Part shown: one piece after another, positions 24,049-35,268 of the stretch
Layout: every line of letters starts with the position of its first letter
How positions within the stretch are numbered: position 1 is the stretch's first letter
Source: Amyelois transitella
Taxonomy: Eukaryota > Arthropoda > Insecta > Lepidoptera > Pyralidae
Assembly (NCBI RefSeq): GCF_032362555.1
Contig: NC_083510.1
Coordinates: 1,639,501-1,703,500 of the forward strand
Direction of reading: 5' to 3'
Length of the DNA stretch: 64,000 bases
Notes under the pieces: model-generated
Databases searched by the model: none
Seen by the model: only the letters and a program-made list of their open reading frames with translations
Told to the model about the DNA's origin: nothing
Position numbers and translations under genes: made by a program

Positions 24049-25560
24049 CACATGTTGACTGTGACGCACTCCGCTGATCAATGGAACCAACTGACTGAAT
24101 AAGTTTTGTGATTGTACAGCAAGATAGGACTTTGAAATTCCACAGCAAATTAGCATTTTGCAGTTATTTCAAATAATACAATCAGGTTTTATTACGAAAT
24201 AAGGACATTTATTTTCCCATAGGATTGGATCCTTATGGATCAGATGGTGTACTAGTTTTTTTTCAAATGAGGTGTAAAAATGTTAAAATTTGTGACTGAA
24301 GTCTTGATAAATGGATGAACTGAGAATTTTTTCACAGAAATTTCTTGATGTTCTGTTACATAGTATGTAGTAAGAATTTTTAATTTCAATATGAATTTGT
24401 TTGCTTTATAAATCTTCACAAAATGTATATATTTTTTTACACAACTTGGAACTTCCAAGTCATATCAATGCTGTAATCTATTTTTCACAATCTGTAAACT
24501 AATTAATGTTTATGTTTAAGGGCAAAATAATGGCTATAATTAAAGAAAATTATCACTTAAATTACTTTATTTTCTAAATATTACATATAAAATTCTTACA
24601 CTACATTGACATCTGTGAGTTTGAATACCTATAGAAGCATGAAACTATATCAATCAGTTATTTTATTATCAATAACAATAATATTGCAGACATATAGGAA
24701 AAGTGAGTTCATACTTAAAGGTTTCACCTACATTGTTTGATTGCTTGAATCTTGTTAATTTAAAAACAGCTTTCGAGGAAATAGGTTTCATCAATTTTAA
24801 CTTTCAGTTAATAATTATTAACATTAATAATTATGTTATTGTTAATAATTATATGCATATGAAAATATTCCGGAAATCGTTGAAACGTTAAGAGTGGTAG
24901 CCCGAATATAAGTTTTTTCAACAAAACATTTTAGTTTATAAATGGTAAAAAAAATCTTGTGAGTGAACAATAGAAAACTCTTTACTATCAAATAAGAAAA
25001 AGTTGTATTTGTTAGAATATTTAAAATCTAAGACATTCTTCAAATGAAAAATGGTCAAAATTGATAAAATTTGGTGTTACTTTGTAAAAATTGGCGGTTT
25101 CGGGCCAAATTAATAATGAACTCTAAATACTTGAGAAATATTTAAATATATGTATAGGTAATTTTGAAACTACATACAAATTACATGATATAAAAATCAT
25201 CAATTAACTTGAATATTTATAGAGAGGTATATCACATAATGTCAAGGCGCCGATCTTACCACGTAAGCAATTTGCGTAGTCAATCTATGATATTGTCCCT
25301 CAAGAGTTACTTATATTTCAGAGTCATCTCTGAATTTTAAAATTTAGCATAAGTTATAAAACCATGCAGTTGATAAGATTGAATGCTAATAGCTGCACTG
25401 CCATTCTTCTGTCAAATGGATTGGAACATTTTCTTATTTCATTAAAAGAATCATCACACTTTGGGAAGGATCTATGTTATCCAGATTGATTATTAAAATA
25501 AGGGACAATATAATAGTTATTCTCCTATTTTCTTTGGATCAGCGCCTTATATTTCAAGCA
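24049..25560. other. convergent NUP35/GID8 intergenic region
   Basis: Two genes end into this stretch, so much of it is likely 3' UTR. It is AT-rich and no coding region was seen. A copy of the NUP35 leader sits at 24753-24819. Confidence 0.5.
24753..24819 (+). repeat. second copy of the NUP35 leader segment
   Basis: It matches 21553-21620, in the same orientation, with a few mismatches and one missing base. Shared words include 'gaaataggt', 'tcatcaattttaactttcag' and 'ttaataattatt'. The first copy ends about 40 bases before the NUP35 ATG. Confidence 0.8.
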
Positions 25561-27812
25561 CTAGTATTTTGGTTGTTCTATTTTGGCGTTAGCAAGATCT
25601 GTCATCTTAGGGTACTTGATGTTGTGTTTGTCCAGTTCACTTTGAGACCACAGGATCATCCGGAGGAGACTGCATAGCTTCGGGTTTGTGTATTCTTGAT
25701 TCTCCATTTTCAGTATTGCTGCATTCAGTTCACTTGCAATCTGGAAATAGAGGTTTAGTTATAGGTTAGGTCATACTGGTACTACGAGACTATGAGGAAA
25801 TTCGTTTTTATAAGTAATCATTAAGTGCCGTGTGGTTCCTGGCACCAATACAAAAAAGAATAGGACCACTCCATCTCTTTCCCATGGATGTCGTAAAAGG
25901 CGACTAAGGGATAGGCTAGCAACCTGTCACTATTTGAATCTCAATTCTATCATTAAGCCAAATAGCTGAGCGTGGCCTTTCGGTCTTTTCAAGACTGTTG
26001 GCTCTGTCTACCCCATAAGGGATATAGACGTGATGATATGTATGTATGTTTCATTAAGTAAGTAAACAATTACAAAAAAGATCTTCTATGGAGTAAGTTA
26101 CTTACTAAACAAAGTTTTGGATAATTCATGTCAGTCAGTATTTTCCTGACAGCCGCAACACACAAAAATAAAAACAAATCTACCTTCTGGCTATGTGAAG
26201 GCAGCAGTAGATCCGCAAACGGCGAGGCGTGCGGATCGGGGAACGCTAACAACGCCAGCGATCTCTCCAACTCCGTGAGGGCGTTGCTGTCGTTGGCGCC
26301 CGCCTCGGCGAGCGTCGCGCTGGCAAACGCCAGAGCTTCCTCCGCTCTTCCTGCGCGGATGAGTTCTAGAAGCTGTAGTTGCTGTGAAGATTTTAAATTA
26401 TTTATAAATATGGTAATTTACACGTCAGCATAGCACCTTATATGTTTTATATAGATTGCTATGAACACACCACAGGTGAGATTAATAACCAACTTATGTT
26501 GGTCTAAGTATTATTTGTCCTGAATGTATTAATTTAATAAAGATTTGAAAGAAGGGCACGTTAAATTACCTGCAAGTGAAAGTACAAGTATCTGTCAGTG
26601 TCCAAGAGTTCAGGATGCAGTGCATTAACCATAGCAATGGCATCCGGTATGCGTCCACCCTGCACAGCCTCGCGAATCATTATCCTCTCATCGAGGGAGC
26701 TGCACAGAGCCGGCTCCTGAAGGCCCGCCTCCTGCTGGAACTTTATAGCCGCCTCCTTGAAGCCTTCTGGAATTTTGAAGTAAGCATTAGTTGAATATAC
26801 AAACTATTCCCGACAAATAAATAAAGACATGTAAATAAATATAAATGGTACAAATTACACAATGATAATGTTTTAAAATAAATACTAATATAGATAAACA
26901 TCCAAGACCCAGGCCAATCAGAGAAAGTTTTTCATCATGTCCAGTGATACACGTATTTGCTTTAAACTGAAAGTTTATTATTAATAAATAAATAATAACA
27001 TAAAAAAAAATCAGCAAAACACCACACCACATGACAAGAACCTTGTCAAAGCCAAAAATGACAAATTGACAAATTGACAAATAGCTTGGCTCACGAGGTT
27101 ACCACCATGTGGGATGTGGATTCCACAATCATTGTCCCGATAGTCATATCTGCAAATGGTTTAACAGCAGAGTCTCAACTAAGATCTAAAGAGCAAAACT
27201 TATAGAACCCAACTAGACAAGTAAAATGCCACATGAGTTAACATATATGTATATATAAATATTTGTACTTTACAGGGATATAATTAATTTTGATAACAAA
27301 GGCGTGTGGGAGGATGTTGTATAATAAAAACTATAGTGAGTAGTGTACAAATGAGAAAAAAAATTACACCACAAAATGAAATGTATTCAAGGTGTTAAAT
27401 ATGAACATCAAGGTACATGAACGCGAAAAATACCACTTCTCACCCCTTCGAGTTTGACTTGAGTGGGGGTGGGAACAGGACAATGACTCTGCTTTGTCTC
27501 TTTATAATATTGATGTTTTTGGGATATTGAGGTAGATAAAATCAACGAGAGAAAACAAAGAAAATGAAAACGTTTGGACTACGTACTTATTGATCTCGTT
27601 ACATAGCCACTTGATACTTGCCTTCAAATAAAGAACATTACTCTATACAATTGATTGTCAAAAGAGAAAAACTGTTTACCTGTTACTAAATAATTCATTA
27701 TCAACATATTCATGTCTGTTCTAGAAATCTGCAGGTCGTCGGATTTGTTGCGGTCATGGAAATATTTTCTCTCTTCTCTATCATTAGTAGTATTTGAAGT
27801 ATCAAAACTCAT
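25561..27812 (-). CDS. GID8, subunit of the CTLH/GID ubiquitin ligase
   Basis: GID8 (TWA1) is a scaffold of the CTLH E3 ligase complex and links RANBP9/10 with the catalytic MAEA-RMND5 pair. Exons are 27812-27680, 26766-26570, 26381-26184 and 25740-25561, 235 residues with phases 1, 0, 0. A LisH motif lies at about residues 31-62 ([20 protein letters not shown]). CTLH follows ([20 protein letters not shown], then [17 protein letters not shown]). The CRA region runs to the end ([20 protein letters not shown]), and the C-terminus is [18 protein letters not shown], close to the human end. Length matches the family (228 in human). The N-terminal 30 residues, rich in Asp, Asn and Ser, are not conserved. 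ATG at 27812 opens the only frame feeding LisH. Confidence 0.95.
25825..26047 (+). mobile_element. RTE-tailed SINE
   Basis: Near-complete: starts 'gtgccgtgtggttcctggca', passes 'cccatggatgtcgtaaaagg' and ends 'gatatagacgtgatgatatg' then tatg repeats. It lies in the last GID8 intron, same strand as the window. Confidence 0.85.
26838..26965 (-). mobile_element. tRNA-SINE body fragment
   Basis: Reverse copy of the body found at 46430-46490: read on the minus strand it gives 'ctctgattggcctgggtctt' and an AT-rich stretch. The tRNA-like head is missing. It lies in the first GID8 intron. Confidence 0.65.
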
Positions 27813-30770
27813 TTTATCGATTTAAAAAAACTGTTTCACAATAAAAACTAGAAATTAATGTGCTGACATTGTTTGCCTCGAACGAAAATAAAGGTACCAC
27901 AAAAATTTTAGTCAGAAATGACAAACAAATGCTTAGTTGCAGTCAGTGCAGTGACACATTAACAATGACAGACAGCTGACACATAGAGCCGTAGAGGCGA
28001 AATCGTTTTAGTACGACTAGTGTTGTCTTTCGATCTCGGGATTTGCCATGGAAGCTTATTATTCGTTACGCTTCACGTTTTGTTACACAGATCCAGACTT
28101 ACATGTATTGTATAGAAATTTTTGGTCACCGTCGTTTTCTTATCATCGATCTATAGCCAAATTATCGATGTTTTTGCAACCCTACAACTATATACTTTTT
28201 TCTTAATTTTTTTTTATTTCTTCAATGTTGGCAATTAAGACAATCGTCTCAGTATTTTTTCTGCAAAGGCTTGTTTTTGGGCATGAAACCAAAGATTATA
28301 ACAAAAGTAGAGGGAAACAAACAAATTGTGCCGTGTGGTTCCCGGCACATAAAAAAATGGACTCCCTGATGTAGGTTGGCATGCGGGGACACGTGACAAC
28401 AAAGGCGATAAGAAAATTCCGGATTTAGAAGTTCGCATAAAAAAATAATTTACTGTTGATAGTCAGCGCCTTAAGCTGATGCATAGGAGCGTTACTAGGC
28501 TTTATATAATTCATCAGTAGGTCTGGTCAGGTCGAAAATAACGTCACACCTTGAGAATGTTTTTTAACCAGCCTTTCGGTTAGTACCTACGAAACTAAAG
28601 TATACTTATCTTCTTATTATTGTAAAATATCCTTATTATCAGGACAGGACATTTTCCCAGTGTTATACTGTCATGATCAGAGGATATAATCACCGAACAG
28701 GTACGTTTTTTTTTAACCAAATTCGTTCATCGAGTTTTTTTCTTTGTAGTACTTCAGATTTCCCATATTGCTCACTGTTTTTTTTTGAGTTCGATACAAC
28801 CTTAATTTGATACAGATCTGCAATAGGTACAAAAGCCAAGGATATATAAAATACGATTGGGTGTTTAGCTAATTTATTTTCAGTTCTTAAACGCCAATAA
28901 CCTACTAATAATGAGCTGATAATACAATTTAAAAAAACCTATACTATCATTTTTATTGAATAATGCTTGGTAACAAATTTATCCTTTTATATTCAATAAA
29001 AAGTTACGCTAACTAAACAATAATAATTATAAAACAAATCCCAATAATGTACAATACCAATACAGGGCAGACTAAGGCGCCCCATAGTGGGGCTAGCAGT
29101 GTATTCAATACGATTGAATACATTATTGAGAAAATAACTTAAAAGATTTAAATAAATCTAATATTATCATTTCCTAATAAGCCTTTAATGTATCAGTGAG
29201 TAATTTAGAGGAAAAGAATGGATTATTAGGTAAACGTTTTATTGATGAAAGGTCATGTCCGAATTTAATAAGTAAGTAAATAGAAAGATAATAATTCCCA
29301 AATGCTGATACACGAGGCATCTGTGCGAGTACGTCGATTGTACGTTTTACACAATATGGACAAGAAAATATAAATTACCAACTATAATTCGACAGTACTA
29401 AAGTAAAATTAAAATATCAAACAAAATTATGGCTAAATAATCCGCAAAATATAATTTACCACATCAATTACTTAACAGGCACTCTGCGTGAATTTATTAT
29501 GTGTTTTATTCTAAATTCTACAGGATCATTCATGTTAATTTTTAAAAATATACAAAATATGATACTTGGCTTCACATCTGCATTTTTCAGGGCTTCATGC
29601 AAGTTCTAGTCGCGTCCACATTTGTTTAGTCATCAGAAGATATTTTTTTAAATTGTACATACTTATTTCCAATACAGTTACGAGAAGGTAAAGCAAGGCT
29701 CTCATTTACTACGCTTTATATTTCCAAGACCAAGAGAAATAAGGTTTGCATGTCATTCAGCCGAATTTACCAGTTTACACATTATTTCATAAGCTGTTGG
29801 TTTATCCAAGCAGGTTGAACTTAGCTGTGTGTACGCGATATAAGAAATTCTATACGTAGCGCCTGTTTGCATTTCAATTAACAATTACAGCAGTTATAGA
29901 AAAATTGTAGGCGCAAATGAAGCTGTGAATAGTCTCTTTACAGGCGGTTCCAGCCCATATCACCACAAGTACATTAAGTCCCTTCAATATCAGAATCTCC
30001 TTCTTTTAGAAGTTTCTAAAGAAATTAAAGTCCAACATCATATGAAGTGTTTGTTGTCATATAAAAGAGTTCAAGTAATTCGAAAATTAAACATATAATT
30101 TGTCGCCCCCTGACATTTGCAAGGAGTGAGTGCAGTTTACCCAAACATAGATGCGGGACCGCTAAAGTGTATAAGTTTGAAACTCGTTCAAAACACAAGT
30201 TCCTTTTACCGCTCCAACACAGGAGCATCAGTCTATGAACACAATTATCCAGCGAACCTTATCTAAAGCATTAAAAGCTAGTTTCATGTGGCATAAACAA
30301 AACTGTGGAATGTAGCCATTATAATATTGTGAAAATAAATACATATATTCAATCCCTTTTATACACGAATATCGACAAGGCATAATGTCGTCTCTCTTTT
30401 TAACACTTTGGATTACCTTACGAGAGGAATGGTCAGACATTACGTCCTATCAAAGTTCATGATTAAATAGCCCATACCCCATAGCTACCCATAGGTATTT
30501 ACTACAGAATGGTTTAGTCCTATGAGTTTACTATATAAACACAATTATTTTATTATTTCAGTGATAGTCGTTTTTTGCATTAGAAACTCAGTTTTCTAAT
30601 ACTGCTATGATTTTTTCACAATATTGTTTATAGCTAAATTCCACAAGCAATTACAATCTTGATCCATTAGGGTACGGACACTATTCCCGCATATAATATT
30701 CACATATACCAAAATATGTTTGTCTTGATATATTTTGCAGTGCAACACTGCGCCGCCGATTCCGTCGTTA
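27813..30770. other. upstream of GID8 and 3' flank of akirin
   Basis: No gene seen. TATCGA-type words (near 27816, 28145 and 28164) lie within about 350 bases upstream of GID8 and may belong to its promoter. A 5' SINE fragment sits at about 28329-28440. The right part is probably akirin 3' UTR. A minus-strand AATAAA occurs near 28955. Confidence 0.45.
29683..29735 (+). repeat. 53-bp repeat, copy 1
   Basis: Starts 'agaaggtaaagcaaggctct' and includes 'cgctttatatttccaagacc'. An almost identical copy in the same orientation lies at 33181-33233 in akirin intron 1. Confidence 0.85.
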
Positions 30771-33700
30771 TTAGGACAGATCTGAAACAAACAAGCATAA
30801 TTAATATTAAGTACATTAACAAAAAAAAAAAAACTACTGAATAACTATAGTAGACTACTGTGAAAAGTTACCATAAAAATGTTGGTAGTAATTCCTACAG
30901 CTAACTTCAAAGAAATTAAAACTTGATCATGTACATACATACGTCAGATGGAAGTGGCTTCATGTAAAAAAATTGTTTACTCCTTGATCAAGGTTTTAGG
31001 CACACCCAGGGTTCCTCCTGGCGCGAAGATCAGAGTGGTAGCATATCATCCAAAATAATGTGTGTAATCACAATTTTCTTATATTTTATGATTCAAATTT
31101 CATAAATCAACAAACTTTTCATCCACATTCATAACTCTCTTCAAGCAAGCTCGTTGGTTTGGTCATCTTGATCTGATGTTTCTCCAAAAGAAGGATAATA
31201 AAATTGCAACCAAACACTTACAGCTGGGTACAAGGTCCTGATGCATGTGGTGCTCGGCGTCCATTGAGTGCGGCATGCACGTGGGAGGGGGCCGGCGCTG
31301 AACCTGTAAAAACATACGGTAAGTAAATCAACATATTTATTTCCTTATTTCTTAGGTAAGATCCATGAATGATAGAGAAGAGGGAAAATTGTGCCTTTTC
31401 AATCTGGTAGTTTGGCGTGTTAAAGAATTGATAATTTATTTATCAAGCAATTAAAAGGCAAATATTGTTTAAGTTTCTTGTTATTTGCAATGTGCATTGT
31501 AAATTTAAATCGTGTGGCTGACCTTTGTTTTTTTGGTTTACTTCAGCAAGTATTCACTCTTCTATTTTGCAGTCATCTTTTAACCAATATCAACCTGTTT
31601 GTTCCTCACAGGCTATTCAACCTGAATAGACGTTTCAATTAATCCCAATTTATCCTGAAATACGTCTTACGATGACACTTATATAGTCTACTTCAGCTGC
31701 CATACCTGATCGAGGTTGAAGCGCACAAAGGCCTCGTACTGCTCGGCGAGCTTGCTGCTAAGCGCCGTCTCGTACTCGGCGCGCAGGGCCGCCTCCTGCT
31801 CGCGCAGCATCCGCTCGCAAATCATGCGCACCTGGAAATTATACATGCATACCTAAAATCACGTCTCATTTCCAGTGGGGTTGGCTGATTAACCCTAAAG
31901 AAAGGTAAAGTTTGAAGGTAAAAGAACATTTATTGACAGCCAGGCGCAACCATTGGGTTTACGGCGACTTCACTAACTTCACGTTCAACGTTTCTATCAC
32001 CGCGCATATGCGCGGTGATAGAAACGTTGGCGTCACGATCTCGATCACGATATCAAAGTTTTTACAAGACACAACCTCCGACAAAACTCTAAGTCGTCGG
32101 GCTTTTTCCCCAGGCATAACAACTAGCCTGGCGGAAGATCTTCCCTTTGTGGCAGTTCAGCTTGAATCATTGGTCCCACTACAGGCTAAAGGTCTCACTC
32201 AAAATAATTATGTTCTTTACAGGGCCATAGAACTCAGACACAACACAACTCCACTGTTCTAAACAAACCTTTTCGAATAAATAACATTTTTGTTATTTGA
32301 CATGGGGAAAAATCTAATTATTTAAAAAAAATACTTTGTAATTTCAAAGTCCTGTGAACCAACATTAAAACTCTTGACTGACATATTTCAATCTCACACT
32401 TGCCTACTTCTTAATCCTAAAATATACCACCTAGAATATACACAAGAAATGTGAAAGGAGAAGATATCAGGAAGAAGCAAGTGAATAGAATAGATTTATT
32501 TTCAAAATTGGATACAAGGTATCACTTATTGACGTCACATCACTTAAATCTAATTATAACTACTACCGCTTCCAAAGCGCATGTGTAGAAGAAGCGGCGG
32601 AACAAACTACACTGCAACATTTTCATCGGACGTCAATTTACAAATATGGATCTCTTAAATCTAAATTATGGACGAATGCACATTGTCTACATTAAAAAAC
32701 ATGAATGAATGAATCTTCACACAAACCTGCTTAAAAGTGAAGAGCGCGCGATTGTGCATTTTCTGTGAATTGTGCGACGAGTGGTGCGGTGGCGAGCAGT
32801 CGCCCTCGCTGCCGCTGGAGGAGGAGCACGAGGCCGCCGCGCCCGTGGCAACCCGCAGCTGTCTGCGCCGCTGTAGTCGCTTGATCTCGTCGCATATCTC
32901 TTGTGCCATGCGCTCTGGATATAATTGATATAATTTAAATATGCAATAATACTCAAACACAAAGACACTTGACATATCAATGCACAGCACTAACTGCTGG
33001 GTTTAAAATTTGGCAGTACCAAGTTTTTAAGGGCACTAAGAGATTTTTTGTTGTGTTTTATAAAATCTCTTTTGTGACTGTGGGATGAGTGAGCCAGGCA
33101 ATAACAAGCTGAAAGCCTCGATGAGGTAGCTGAAAGTTATAAGTGTTCCAAAAACAGCACTTATTTTATATACAGTTAAAAGAAGGTGAAGCAAGGCTCT
33201 CATTTACAACGCTTTATATTTCCAAGACCAAGTTAAGACCTGACTGTATGTTAAATTATATTATGCACATTAAGAACCCATTTGTTATGCCACAAGATGG
33301 TATAAGTCATTAATTATATTAACAAATAATTTGGAAGAAAATTTATCTGGTTTACCTGATGAAATTTGGTTCAAAATTATTATGGGGTAAAGAAATGTGT
33401 ATCTAAACTGTAGTATAACTCAGAATTTTTAGAACACTCATTGAAATGCAGTAACACATTCCATAATGGATAATCCATCCATATAATAAAAACAGAAAAG
33501 ATTTGAAAATTATAATGTTCATTTGTGGCATATGAACCCAAAATCAACTAACAAATTTTGATTAAACTGATCTGACTTGTGGAAATTTCCAAAGGAGATA
33601 AACCCCAGGCTAATATCTAGTTTTCTATGTTTAATATCAAGGAAAAACTATAACTAAATAAATCAATCGCATTTTTATCCCTAATGGGGTAGACAGAGAC

Positions 33701-34496
33701 TGCAATCACGAAAAACCATGTTCAGCTGAATATAGATAAATTAAATTTAAAACAAGACCATGAAAGTAGGTACTATTATGAAAATGATAGGTAATAAATT
33801 AAAAATTGATAGGTATACCTAATCATTAATGTTGTCAAGTCATTACATATAGGTACGATGCCAAACATAATTTTTTTGCAGACATGGTCTTTTTTCAGCT
33901 GAATGTGAAATCATTTGACACCATCGCAAGATCACCAAATAGGCAAAAAACGTAGGTTGCGGCACCAAGTACCGTACGCTACACTGCTCCAAATTTTTTG
34001 CTACAAAAAATAAGAACGCTACAAGGGAATCTTTATTGTGGAATTTTGGAGCCTTGGCAAAGAAATTTCTTTATTTATAACAAAAGGACAAGGGAAATAA
34101 TCCACCCAACGACTCGCATGACGCATCTGCTATCTCTGTCTAAAACGATAAAAATATTCATGATAGAGCAGAAACAATGGCGATAAATAACATGTACAGC
34201 TGATTACTGAGTAGAATCAATTATTTTCATCGTGGATTTTCGGGACGATTATAATGTACTGCAAATAACTTTTATTGTTGTAACTTAAAACGGATATGCG
34301 CATATATAAACAAACCTGGAGTCAGTTTTGCAGGTGCACTAACGGATTCACCAAATGGTGTAGCTCTGCTCTCGGCCACTTTTAATCCAGGGCTTGTGCT
34401 GGAACTTGCTGCAAATGGAGCACATCTTCGCCTTTTAGCAGGCGTCTGTGTCATGGACTCCCAGTCCAAATTTCTTTTCAGTGTAGCACACGCCAT
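30771..34496 (-). CDS. akirin
   Basis: Akirin is a small nuclear factor that bridges transcription factors (NF-kB/Relish, Twist) to SWI/SNF remodelling and assists nuclear proteasome import. Five exons: 34496-34316, 32914-32727, 31831-31706, 31303-31222 and 30781-30771, 195 residues with phases 1, 0, 0, 1. The N-terminus is [15 protein letters not shown] followed by the nuclear signal PAKRRRC. Next come [19 protein letters not shown], a Ser/His-rich stretch and [17 protein letters not shown] coiled coil follows ([19 protein letters not shown]). The protein ends SYLS, the hallmark akirin tail. The tail is made by splicing T (31222) to AT of the last exon, so the final exon codes only 11 bases including the stop. 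Between VQRR and SYLS lie about 22 residues (with CMPHSM and EHHMHQ) where Drosophila, as I recall it, has only about five. Confidence 0.92.
31986..32029. repeat. 44-bp perfect palindrome
   Basis: 22 bases (caacgtttctatcaccgcgc then at) are followed with no spacer by their exact reverse complement, centred on gcat|atgc. It lies in akirin intron 2, directly beside the repeat at 32090-32180. Confidence 0.92.
32090..32180 (+). repeat. interspersed repeat, forward copy
   Basis: Carries 'ccccaggcataacaactagc' and 'ctggcggaagatcttccctt'. Its reverse complement, slightly diverged, is at about 53905-53965 in the eIF4E-2 gene. Presumably part of a transposon family that includes the neighbouring palindrome. 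Confidence 0.65.
33181..33233 (+). repeat. 53-bp repeat, copy 2
   Basis: Same sequence as 29683-29735 with about two changes, in akirin intron 1. Confidence 0.85.
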
Positions 34497-35268
34497 TTTC
34501 TTTTTACGCCCAACGAACGTCCTCTGCTTGATACAATATTTGGAATTCCCCGATTTTTGTCACAGACTTAGCACTATAAAAATAATGTTAAAACGTAGCA
34601 AAACGAAGTAATGAAAGTTAATTATGATTAATTCTAAAGCGTTAATTTAAAGGATTTTTACAAATATTATAGATTATTTACGCCCTCCGCTCGTCCACTT
34701 CTAACTCCAAAATTCTACGACACTTTTCACTGGATTTATTTTGACATGTTGTTGTTTTGCAGGGCAACCAACATCTAGATAAAAAAACCATAGACACTTT
34801 AATTTTTTTTAGTATGTATCGATATCGATGAGTCGATGCCAAAAATTTGATTAGAAATGGATTATTTACAACTATGGGTACATTATTATGATAAACGGTA
34901 CACCTAGGTTGGTTACCACTTTGACTGGTGTACCAAGGGTCAGAAAGGCATTTATGCTTTTTTTCATGAGTCTAAATCATTAGATAGGGGTAACACACAT
35001 ATGGTACATACCTTAGTAAAAAAAACACTAACCAGCTGTTTGTCAATTTGACATTGTCACCTGTGATAGTACCATTGTAATCAGTTTGAGCAAATGTCTC
35101 TGTAGGTACGTCAGTTATCATTGTTTTCTTGTGGTGTTGTTTATGATTTGTGACTCATCGGATTTCTAATTAAATAAATTTCAATCAAACTTTTGAAAAT
35201 AAATAAAAGGTCTTGCACCTCTTTTTTGTTACTGAAGTTTTTTCAAAGCCGTCAAACTGGGGAACGAA
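34497..35268. promoter_or_regulatory. divergent upstream region akirin/CHMP1 with DRE
   Basis: The two start codons face away from each other across 772 bases. A perfect TATCGATA lies at 34817-34824, overlapping a second atcgat. In Drosophila this word marks promoters of housekeeping genes through DREF. The layout suggests a shared promoter region; transcription starts are not visible. Confidence 0.5.

Noticed and set aside
31912-32262. A 116-codon gene in akirin intron 2
   Set aside because: The frame runs through a perfect palindrome and an interspersed repeat, so it is open by chance.
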